Assembly: GCA_023391175.1 (NCBI GenBank)
Contig: JAEWBL010000280.1
Span: 1 to 5,922, forward strand
Reading direction: 5' to 3'
Length of the DNA: 5,922 bases
Source of the DNA: Pseudomonadota bacterium
GTDB lineage: Bacteria; Pseudomonadota; Alphaproteobacteria; Rhizobiales; Xanthobacteraceae
Translations under genes and position numbers: made by a program
The notes under the pieces: model-generated
Told to the model about the DNA's origin: nothing
What the model saw: the letters and a program-made list of their open reading frames with translations, nothing else
Database searches by the model: none
Part shown: piece after piece, positions 1-5,922 of the stretch
Position numbering within the stretch: position 1 is the stretch's first letter
Layout of the letters: the number at the start of each line of letters is the position of its first letter

Positions 1-900
<900 letters not shown>

Positions 901-907
901 GGCAGGT

Positions 908-999
908 CTCCGGTGATGGCGTGGAGGCTCCGGGCAAGGGCGGCTGGCGCCCGGCCGGAGCGGACCCTGCGCTTATCACAGGGCGAAGGTGAAGTCCAA
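908..999 (-). promoter_or_regulatory. Candidate glyA promoter and ribosome binding site
   Basis: Read on the minus strand, TTGGAC (994-999) and GATAAG (972-977) are separated by 16 bp and resemble a sigma-70 -35/-10 pair (3/6 and 4/6 matches to TTGACA/TATAAT). This would place the transcript start near 965 and give a leader of about 65 bases ending in a GGAG motif (908-911). A 5-bp inverted repeat (CCCTG 965-969, CAGGG 979-983) overlaps the -10 region. The promoter is a visual match only; the ribosome binding site is more secure. Confidence 0.3.
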
Positions 1000-1067
1000 A
1001 GCCCGCTGGTGCGGCGTGTCGGCCGGGGCGGGCCATGGCGGTCGGGCAGGCTGCTTGAAGTTGCGCA

Positions 1068-1084
1068 GCCGCAGGGCCTGCGGC
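1068..1084 (-). terminator. GC-rich perfect hairpin downstream of tgt, possible terminator
   Basis: GCCGCAGG and CCTGCGGC form a perfect 8-bp inverted repeat around a single G. As RNA this is a 6-bp GC-rich stem with a 5-base loop. It lies about 60 bases past the tgt stop and is the best terminator candidate for the exoD-queA-tgt transcript. No T-tract follows on the minus strand, so it is not a classical intrinsic terminator. It could instead be a 3' end stabiliser, a protein-binding dyad or chance in GC-rich DNA. Apart from this and the candidate glyA promoter, I see no supported gene in 901-1144. Confidence 0.3.
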
Positions 1085-1144
1085 ACACGATCAGGCCGCG
1101 CAAAGACGCAGCGGAAATGGCAAGTCGGGCCGGAGGGGCTTCCC

Positions 1145-2299
1145 TCAGCCTTCCCACACCGGCAGATCGCCCCGCGCCCAGCCGGCCTTGGTCTCCGCCA
1201 CATAATCCGCATACCGCCCGGCGGCGATGGCGGCGCGGGCACCGGCCATGAGCTGCTGGTAATAGTGGATATTGGCCCACGAAATCAGCATGGCCCCCAG
1301 CATCTCCTCGCAGCGCACGAGGTGGTGGAGATAGGCACGCGAATAGTCGCGCAGCGCCGGGCAGTCGCTCTCCTCGTCCAGCGGACGGGGGTCATCCGCG
1401 TGGCGGGCGTTCTTCAGGTTGATGCGACCGAAGCGGGTGAAGGCCAAAGCGTGCCGGCCCGAGCGTGTGGGCATCACGCAGTCGAACATGTCGATGCCGC
1501 GCGCGACGCTCTCCAGAAGATCGTCCGGCGTGCCGACGCCCATGAGGTAGCGCGGCTTGTTGGTGGGCAGGTGCGGTGCCACCGTCTCGATCATGGCCAG
1601 CATGATCTCCTGCGGCTCGCCCACCGCGAGTCCGCCGATGGAATAGCCGGGGAAATCCATGTCCGCCAGCGCGCGGGCCGACTCGATCCGCAGCGCCGGC
1701 ACCGCACCGCCCTGCACGATGCCGAAGATGGCGCGGCCCTTGGGCTGCGTCTCGAACGCGCGCTTCGAGCGCTCCGCCCAGCGTAGCGAGAGCCGCATGG
1801 CGCGCTCGGCTTCCTCGTCGGTGCAGGGCAGGCGCACGCACTCGTCGAGCTGCATCTGGATGTCCGCGCCGAGCAGACCCTGGATCTCGACCGAGCGCTC
1901 CGGGCTCATCTCGTGATAGGCGCCGTCCACATGGGAGCGGAAGGTGACGCCTTGCTCGCTCATCTTGCGCAGGCTCGACAGGCTCATCACTTGGAAACCG
2001 CCGGAATCGGTGAGGATCGGCCCATCCCAGCGCATGAATTTGTGCAGGCCGCCCAGCTTCGCCACCCGTTCGGCGCCGGGGCGCAACATGAGGTGGTAGG
2101 TGTTGCCGAGCACGATATCCGCGCCCGCCGCCTTCACCTGGTCGAAATAGAGCCCCTTCACCGTCGCGACCGTGCCCACCGGCATGAAGGCCGGCGTGCG
2201 GATGCGCCCGCGCGGGGTCGAGACGAAGCCGGTGCGGGCGGCGCCGTCGGTGGCGGAGAGGGTGAAGGAGAAGGTGTCGGCAGGCGTGTCGGGCGTCAT
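1145..2299 (-). CDS. tgt: tRNA-guanine transglycosylase (queuine tRNA-ribosyltransferase), with degenerate zinc site
   Basis: Exchanges guanine-34 of tRNAs for Asp, Asn, His and Tyr with preQ1, the base-insertion step of queuosine synthesis, in the cytosol. The 384-residue TIM-barrel protein has normal length. Visible motifs are TDSGGFQ (97-103, with Asp98 matching the conserved active-site Asp), LDEC (151-154), GIVQGG (193-198), GGLAVGE (222-228), YLMGVGTP (251-258) and [11 protein letters not shown] (272-282), where Asp273 corresponds to the catalytic nucleophile. The usual zinc ligands Cys-x-Cys-x-x-Cys plus His 26 residues later are here Ser311-Asp-Cys313-Pro-Ala-Leu316 and Ala342, so only one ligand remains. 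The flanking sequence ([16 protein letters not shown]) is well conserved. I chose the ATG at 2299 because it overlaps the queA stop as ATGA, which suggests translational coupling. A weak AAGG (2306-2309) lies six bases upstream. A longer in-frame reading to 2326 would run into the conserved queA C-terminus. Confidence 0.97.
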   Translation of the reverse strand: MTPDTPADTFSFTLSATDGAARTGFVSTPRGRIRTPAFMPVGTVATVKGLYFDQVKAAGADIVLGNTYHLMLRPGAERVAKLGGLHKFMRWDGPILTDSGGFQVMSLSSLRKMSEQGVTFRSHVDGAYHEMSPERSVEIQGLLGADIQMQLDECVRLPCTDEEAERAMRLSLRWAERSKRAFETQPKGRAIFGIVQGGAVPALRIESARALADMDFPGYSIGGLAVGEPQEIMLAMIETVAPHLPTNKPRYLMGVGTPDDLLESVARGIDMFDCVMPTRSGRHALAFTRFGRINLKNARHADDPRPLDEESDCPALRDYSRAYLHHLVRCEEMLGAMLISWANIHYYQQLMAGARAAIAAGRYADYVAETKAGWARGDLPVWEG

Positions 2300-3384
2300 G
2301 CGCCGCCTTGTGGCAGAAGCAGGCACGCATCGCCATAGGAATAGAAGCGGTAGTTTTCCGCGATCGCATGGGCATAAGCGCGCTTCTGCGCCTCATGTCC
2401 GATGAAGGCCGCCACCAGCATCACCAGCGTCGAGCGCGGCAGGTGGAAGTTGGTGAGCATCGCGTCCACCGCGCGGAAACGGTAGCCGGGGGTGATGAAG
2501 ATGTCCGTCTCCCCCACGAAGGGGCCGATAAGCCCGTCCTCTCCCGCCGCGCTCTCGATGAGGCGGGTCGAGGTGGAGCCGATGGTGAAGATGCGCCCGC
2601 CCTTCGCCTTCACCGCATTGAGGGCGTCGGCCGTCTCGCGCGTCACCTCCCCCCACTCGGCGTGCATGGTGTGGCCGGCAGTGTCCTCCGCCTTGACCGG
2701 CAGGAAGGTGCCGGGGCCGACATGCAGTGTGACCTTGTGCAGCGTCGCGCCGGCGGCCGCCATGCGGGCGAGGAGGTCGGGCGTGAAATGCAGGCTCGCG
2801 GTCGGCGCCGCCACCGAGCCGGCGACCCGGGCGAACAGGGTCTGGTAGTCGTCCTTGTCCCGCGCATCCTCGTGGCGGCGGGCGGCGATATAGGGCGGGA
2901 TGGGCATGTGGCCCACGGCCGCCACCGCATCATCCAGCACGTCTCCGGCGAAATCGAAGGCGAGGACGATGGAGCCGTCCTCCTCCTTGCCCGCCACGGT
3001 CGCATCGAGCGTGCCGAGGAGGCAGGCGCCGCCCTCGCCGCCGAAACGGATGCGGTCGCCGACCCGCAGGCGCTTGCCGGGCTTGGCAAAGGCGCGCCAG
3101 CGGTCGGGCGCGAGGCGTTTGATGAGCGTCGCCTCCACGGCCACGTCCGAGCCGCCATCGCGGGAGCGAACGCCTTCCAGCGCGGCGGGGATGACGCGGG
3201 TGTCGTTCACCACCACCGCATCGCCGGGCCGCAGGAAGTCCGGCAGGTCGCGCACGCTGCGGTCGTCCAGCTCTGGCGCTGCGCCGGGGCGGACGACGAG
3301 CATGCGCGCCGTGTCGCGCGGCTCGGCGGGGCGCAGGGCGATGCGGTCCTCGGGGAGGTGGAAGTCGAAGGCGTCAACGCGCAT
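2296..3384 (-). CDS. queA: S-adenosylmethionine:tRNA ribosyltransferase-isomerase
   Basis: Transfers and isomerises the ribosyl part of S-adenosylmethionine onto preQ1-modified tRNA to give epoxyqueuosine, the step after Tgt. The 362-residue product matches the family's usual 340-360. Visible blocks are [14 protein letters not shown] at the N-terminus (6-19), NDTRVIPA (60-67), GHMPIPPYI (158-166), YQTLFA (180-185), [10 protein letters not shown] (191-200), [13 protein letters not shown] (218-230), [12 protein letters not shown] (269-280), TDIFITPGY (293-301), [17 protein letters not shown] (311-327) and [14 protein letters not shown] (345-358). Two positions differ from what I recall of the family: Ser198 in the usual APTAGLHF, and GSTSTR in place of GTTSxR. 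The ATG at 3384 begins the family-typical MRV start. The TTG at 3411 would add nine residues of low-complexity sequence. There is no good Shine-Dalgarno at either start. The gene lies 31 bp after exoD and overlaps tgt by four bases, so one operon is likely. Confidence 0.97.
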   Translation of the reverse strand: MRVDAFDFHLPEDRIALRPAEPRDTARMLVVRPGAAPELDDRSVRDLPDFLRPGDAVVVNDTRVIPAALEGVRSRDGGSDVAVEATLIKRLAPDRWRAFAKPGKRLRVGDRIRFGGEGGACLLGTLDATVAGKEEDGSIVLAFDFAGDVLDDAVAAVGHMPIPPYIAARRHEDARDKDDYQTLFARVAGSVAAPTASLHFTPDLLARMAAAGATLHKVTLHVGPGTFLPVKAEDTAGHTMHAEWGEVTRETADALNAVKAKGGRIFTIGSTSTRLIESAAGEDGLIGPFVGETDIFITPGYRFRAVDAMLTNFHLPRSTLVMLVAAFIGHEAQKRAYAHAIAENYRFYSYGDACLLLPQGGA

Positions 3385-3415
3385 GGGGGAAGGCAGACAT
3401 GGAGAGGGCAACGGC

Positions 3416-4018
3416 TCAGAAGATGGCGATGGCGCCCTGGTAGATGGCCCAACTCATCAGCGCTGTCACCATCAGCCCGAGGATCGTCGCGCCGAAGCCG
3501 GCGAGGATGACGAGGCCGTCCCGCTCCACGAGGCCGAGGCCGAAGATGCACACGGCAAAGCCCGGCGGCAGATTACCGAGGAAGGGGATGGGCAGGATCA
3601 GGATGAAGCCCAGCACCACCACCGTCGCGCCCACCACCCGCCGCGCCGTGGGGCCGGCGAACTCTTCGAGGCGGGGCCGCGAGATGCGCTCGAACCGCTC
3701 AATCCAGGGCCGCGAGCGGGTGACGATCGACTCCAGCATCGCGCGGGAGAAGGTGCGGCGGGCGATCCGTTCCGGCAGCCATAGTTCCTGCCGCCCCAGC
3801 ATCATCTGCAGGCCGATGAGGCCCAGGATGATGCCGCACACCACCGGGATGCCGGGCGGCATGGGGATGCAGTTGGGAATGCCGAAAATGAGGAAGAGGA
3901 TGCCGAAGGCGCGGTTTCGCAAGGCATTGACGAGATCGCCGATGGCGACCTGATCCTGTTCCTGCGACGCGAGCACTGCGGCCAGGAGCTCGGAGGTTCG
4001 TGGGGTGCGATGGTCCAA
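3416..4018 (-). CDS. ExoD-family integral membrane protein (exopolysaccharide synthesis, ExoD type)
   Basis: Inner-membrane protein of 200 residues resembling the ExoD family, named for a Sinorhizobium meliloti gene affecting exopolysaccharide and alkali tolerance; the biochemical role is not established. After a soluble N-terminus with RTSELL (7-12), hydrophobic stretches span about 37-73, 127-165 and 169-200. The two main ones are a degenerate internal repeat: [21 protein letters not shown] (from 47) and [22 protein letters not shown] (from 142) share a PPG turn followed by V-C-x-I-x-G-L. A charged, arginine-rich linker (about 76-127) separates them. The start is TTG at 4018: an in-frame stop lies ten codons upstream, no in-frame ATG comes before residue 52, and the RTSELL motif must be included. 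As the first gene before queA-tgt (31-bp gap), it probably shares their transcript, though no functional link to queuosine is apparent. The family call is from recognition only. Confidence 0.88.
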   Translation of the reverse strand: MDHRTPRTSELLAAVLASQEQDQVAIGDLVNALRNRAFGILFLIFGIPNCIPMPPGIPVVCGIILGLIGLQMMLGRQELWLPERIARRTFSRAMLESIVTRSRPWIERFERISRPRLEEFAGPTARRVVGATVVVLGFILILPIPFLGNLPPGFAVCIFGLGLVERDGLVILAGFGATILGLMVTALMSWAIYQGAIAIF

Positions 4019-4027
4019 GGCGCCCTC
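4016..4027 (-). promoter_or_regulatory. Ribosome binding site that decides the TTG start of the exoD-like gene
   Basis: Read on the minus strand, GAGGG (4023-4027) stands four bases before TTG (4016-4018). The out-of-frame ATG at 4029 overlaps this motif and cannot start the long frame. This favours the non-ATG start. Confidence 0.6.
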
Positions 4028-4124
4028 ATGACGTGGACGCTTCAGCTACAACCCGAAAACGGCGGTGGCAGGGCACGGCCGCGCAAATCTTACGCTACGA
4101 CAGACGCGCGCTGGCGAATTGAGC

Positions 4125-4163
4125 GGACATGCACGCCCCACCCCCGCGGGGACGTGCATGTCC
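4125..4163. repeat. 11-bp perfect inverted repeat between usg and exoD
   Basis: GGACATGCACG (4125-4135) is perfectly repeated in inverse as CGTGCATGTCC (4153-4163), with 17 bases between. Inside, CCCC (4136-4139) can pair with GGGG (4148-4151), leaving A4152 bulged, so a transcript could form a stem of about 15 bp with an 8-base loop. There is no T-tract on either side. It lies 73 bp past the usg stop and about 107 bp before the exoD start. It may be a transcription end or RNA-processing structure for usg, or an operator for exoD-queA-tgt. The rest of 4019-4235 shows no gene that I can support. Confidence 0.6.
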
Positions 4164-4235
4164 TCACCGCCCTTGGAAACCATAAAGCGCGTTGACCGAT
4201 ACGGAAACCCCCTGACGTTGGGAGAATGGTCCAGA

Positions 4236-4514
4236 TCAGTTCAAAAGGAACATTCCGTCCACGGACCGCAGTTCTGCGGGCTTGATGAGGCCGGAATGGG
4301 CGACCCGCACCGAATGGAGCCGCCCCTCGATCTCGCGCTGCCAGAATTCGAGGAACTTGTTCAGCTCCGGAAAGCGCGGGCAAAGGTCGTACTCCTGCCA
4401 GAGAAAGGTCTGGAGCAGGCCGGGGTGGTCGGGCATGCGATAGAGGATCTCGGCCGTGGCGAGGCCGTAGCCTTCCATCTGCAGGACGAAGTCACGCGAC
4501 ACCTTGGAAACCAT
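4236..4514 (-). CDS. usg: Usg-family small protein of unknown function
   Basis: A 92-residue soluble protein that I recognise as the Usg family, named from a gene linked to the tryptophan operon in Caulobacter; its function is unknown. The features I associate with the family are all present: F-x-x-Q-x-EGYGLATAEILYRMPDHP (9-31), a tryptophan/tyrosine-rich LLQTFLWQEYDLCPRFPEL (33-51), FLEFWQREIEGRLHSVRVAH (54-73) and LIKPAELRSVDG (76-87). No signal peptide or membrane segment is seen. Aromatic and acidic residues suggest a compact fold. The ATG at 4514 has a strong GGAGG (4523-4527) eight bases upstream. The gene is transcribed away from groESL and is followed by 217 bp of non-coding DNA before exoD, so it is probably transcribed alone. 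No trp genes are visible nearby. Identity is likely; function is not inferred. Confidence 0.88.
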   Translation of the reverse strand: MVSKVSRDFVLQMEGYGLATAEILYRMPDHPGLLQTFLWQEYDLCPRFPELNKFLEFWQREIEGRLHSVRVAHSGLIKPAELRSVDGMFLLN

Positions 4515-4580
4515 GGGTCACACCTCCAATCCGCGGCCCCGCCTGCCATCAGGAAGGGGGAAGACGGGACCGGACACTTC

Positions 4581-4610
4581 ATTGTCGGCTACACACTTTG
4601 CCAACGCCAA
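4581..4610 (-). promoter_or_regulatory. Candidate usg promoter
   Basis: On the minus strand, TTGGCG (4605-4610) and GACAAT (4581-4586) are 18 bp apart, with 4/6 matches each to the sigma-70 hexamers. The transcript would start near 4575, about 60 bases before the usg ATG. This is a visual match with no experimental or statistical support. Confidence 0.25.
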
Positions 4611-4706
4611 GGCTAAAGATTGGTTTCCGTCTGCAAAAACAATGCTCTAGCAGCCTTCGCACGGGATTGCTGACAGCTGCCGGCCGGGCCGCGGCCGCGC
4701 CAGCGC

Positions 4707-4728
4707 AGCGCCCCTTCAAGGCGGCGCT
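4707..4728. repeat. Inverted repeat about 30 bp upstream of CIRCE
   Basis: AGCGCCCCTT (4707-4716) and AAGG-C-GGCGCT (4718-4728) are complementary apart from one extra C (4722), around a central C4717. It could be a second operator upstream of the groE promoter or a transcription barrier between the divergent units. I do not recognise a regulator for it. Confidence 0.4.
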
Positions 4729-4757
4729 TTCGCTGCAAGCTGGCAGAATAACGGCCG

Positions 4758-4784
4758 CTAGCACTCCGTTCCCCTGAGTGCTAA
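4758..4784 (+). promoter_or_regulatory. CIRCE operator for HrcA upstream of groESL
   Basis: CTAGCACTC, nine bases, GAGTGCTAA. This matches the CIRCE consensus TTAGCACTC-N9-GAGTGCTAA at 17 of 18 positions, the only difference being C for T at the first base. CIRCE is the binding site of the repressor HrcA, whose activity depends on GroEL, so the operon senses free chaperonin. It ends 128 bp before the groES start codon. A run of seven Ts (4785-4791) follows at once. Confidence 0.96.
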
Positions 4785-4801
4785 TTTTTTTGAGCCGACC
4801 C

Positions 4802-4830
4802 CTTGCGGCCCGAAATGGGCGCCCTTAGAT
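4802..4830 (+). promoter_or_regulatory. Candidate heat-shock (sigma-32 like) promoter of groES
   Basis: CTTGCGG (4802-4808) is followed after 13 bp by CCCTTAGAT (4822-4830). The spacing and the CTTG and CCC elements suit a sigma-32 type promoter, but the -10 half is poor; it can also be read as a weak sigma-70 pair (TTGCGG, 16 bp, TTAGAT). It would leave a leader of about 75 bases. An alternative start upstream of or within CIRCE is equally possible, with CAGAAT (4744-4749) as a -10, but I find no -35 for it. Confidence 0.25.
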
Positions 4831-4912
4831 CGCGGTCGGGCCGGGTGGAGGGGTTCCCGGCGCCTTCAAAACAGGCAACCCCGATGGACAACATCGAACC
4901 GGAGGTTTCCCT

Positions 4913-5227
4913 ATGGGTTTCCGTCCCCTGCACGACCGCGTGGTCGTCAAGCGCATCGAGGCCGAGCAGAAGTCGGCCGGCGGCATCATCATCCCCGACA
5001 CCGCCAAGGAGAAGCCGCAGCAGGGCGAAGTCGTCGCGGTCGGTCCCGGCGCCCGCAACGAGAAGGGCGAACTGGTGGCGCTCGACGTCAAGGCCGGCGA
5101 CATCGTGCTGTTCGGCAAGTGGTCCGGCACCGAAGTGAAGATCGACGGCCAGGATCTCCTCATCATGAAGGAGAGCGACATCCGCGGCGGCATCGAGAAC
5201 GCGGCCGGCGCCAAGAAGGCGGCCTGA
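4913..5227 (+). CDS. groES: Co-chaperonin GroES (Hsp10)
   Basis: Seven copies form the lid of the GroEL folding chamber in the cytosol and drive ATP-dependent protein folding. The 104-residue product shows the family start [12 protein letters not shown] (3-14), the mobile loop with the GroEL-contacting GGIIIPD (23-29), GEVVAVGPG (38-46), the roof region [12 protein letters not shown] (49-60), [14 protein letters not shown] (62-75) and LLIMKESDI (82-90). The C-terminus runs on as an Ala/Lys/Gly-rich tail (91-104), so the protein is about seven residues longer than the 97 of E. coli GroES. The ATG at 4913 has a GGAGG (4901-4905) seven bases upstream. It is the first gene of the operon under CIRCE and is followed by groEL after 123 bp. 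Identity is secure. Confidence 0.99.
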   Translation: MGFRPLHDRVVVKRIEAEQKSAGGIIIPDTAKEKPQQGEVVAVGPGARNEKGELVALDVKAGDIVLFGKWSGTEVKIDGQDLLIMKESDIRGGIENAAGAKKAA

Positions 5228-5250
5228 GTCGTGGCGGCCTGATCTCAGGC
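5218..5250 (+). repeat. Short direct repeat and palindrome at the groES stop
   Basis: GGCGGCCTGA occurs twice, at 5218-5227 (ending with the groES stop codon) and at 5233-5242. The second copy merges into the near-palindrome GCCTGA-TC-TCAGGC (5237-5250). The TCAGGC arm can pair with either copy, so the mRNA could form alternative small hairpins here. It may be a processing or stability element, or the trace of a 15-bp duplication. The remainder of the spacer to groEL shows only the groEL ribosome binding site. Confidence 0.4.
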
Positions 5251-5323
5251 TGCGTGATTTTCGGTCGCAGGATCGAGGCTGCCCGAGGCGCCCGGTCCCG
5301 CGGCATTCGCCAATCCCATTTAA

Positions 5324-5922
<599 letters not shown>

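Larger units (their letters stand above)
4515..4912. other. Divergent control region between usg and groES (398 bp, no gene)
   Basis: Read left to right, this stretch holds the usg ribosome binding site and candidate promoter; an imperfect inverted repeat flanking an A-rich core (4612-4651); a very GC-rich tract (4680-4712) leading into an interrupted dyad (4707-4728); the CIRCE operator (4758-4784) with seven Ts after it; a candidate heat-shock promoter; and the groES leader. Short open frames here have no ribosome binding site or recognisable product. Confidence 0.7.

Noticed and set aside
901..1144. Riboswitch in the glyA leader
   Set aside because: I looked for glycine, SAM and tetrahydrofolate-type leader features and saw only short GC-rich repeats. 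The leader from the candidate promoter is also too short for a glycine riboswitch.
976..1242. Minus-strand open frame ending in the glyA-tgt spacer
   Set aside because: Its only ATG starts lie inside tgt in another frame, it has no ribosome binding site in the spacer, and its proline/arginine-rich sequence has no family features.
2308..3510. Long open frame on the plus strand (400 codons) opposite queA
   Set aside because: It covers queA exactly antisense, is low in complexity and has no recognisable domain. Such frames are common opposite high-GC genes.
4171..4514. The 13-base string CCTTGGAAACCAT appears at 4171-4183 and again at 4502-4514, over the start of usg
   Set aside because: There is no similarity beyond the 13 bases, so it is probably chance rather than a duplicated usg start or attachment site.
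4065..4616. Plus-strand open frame across the exoD-usg spacer and usg
   Set aside because: Most of it is antisense to usg, and the remainder runs through the 4125-4163 dyad with no recognisable protein.
4884..4912. ATG at 4884 as an alternative groES start
   Set aside because: It is in another frame from groES. The ATG at 4913 has the GGAGG motif and the family-typical N-terminus.

Overview
The window looks like chromosomal DNA of a high-GC alphaproteobacterium, most likely of the order Hyphomicrobiales (Rhizobiales) and perhaps near Xanthobacteraceae. The order-level call rests on the ExoD-family gene, the Usg-family gene (a family I know mainly from alphaproteobacteria), the CIRCE-controlled groESL operon and the style of the proteins. 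The family-level guess is an impression from protein wording and was not tested. All genes are core or near-core. I see no insertion sequence, phage gene, CRISPR array, tRNA or rRNA.

Layout. Positions 1-900 (minus) hold the first 300 residues of glyA, serine hydroxymethyltransferase, which runs off the left edge. A 244-bp spacer (901-1144) follows, with a GC-rich hairpin and a candidate glyA promoter. Positions 1145-4018 (minus, read right to left) carry exoD-like, queA and tgt. exoD and queA are 31 bp apart, and queA and tgt overlap in an ATGA, so these three are probably one transcript. Positions 4019-4235 are non-coding and contain a strong 11-bp dyad. Positions 4236-4514 (minus) encode a small Usg-family protein. 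Positions 4515-4912 are a divergent regulatory region with a near-perfect CIRCE operator. groES (4913-5227, plus) follows, then a 123-bp spacer and the first 190 codons of groEL (5351 to the right edge).

How the genes work together. QueA and Tgt are successive users of tRNA in queuosine synthesis: Tgt inserts preQ1 at position 34 of GUN-anticodon tRNAs, and QueA then adds the epoxycyclopentanediol ring from S-adenosylmethionine. GroES and GroEL form the folding chamber. The CIRCE site predicts HrcA repression, relieved by heat or misfolded protein. GlyA supplies glycine and one-carbon units. The ExoD-like membrane protein and Usg have no established biochemical role.

The most notable observation is in Tgt. 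The catalytic core is intact, but three of the four residues of the usual structural zinc site (Cys-x-Cys-x-x-Cys plus His) are replaced, leaving Ser-x-Cys-x-x-Leu and Ala. I found no convincing undescribed multi-gene system. The other points are local: an unusual dyad between exoD and usg, a T-tract directly after the CIRCE hairpin, and small repeats at the groES/groEL junction.
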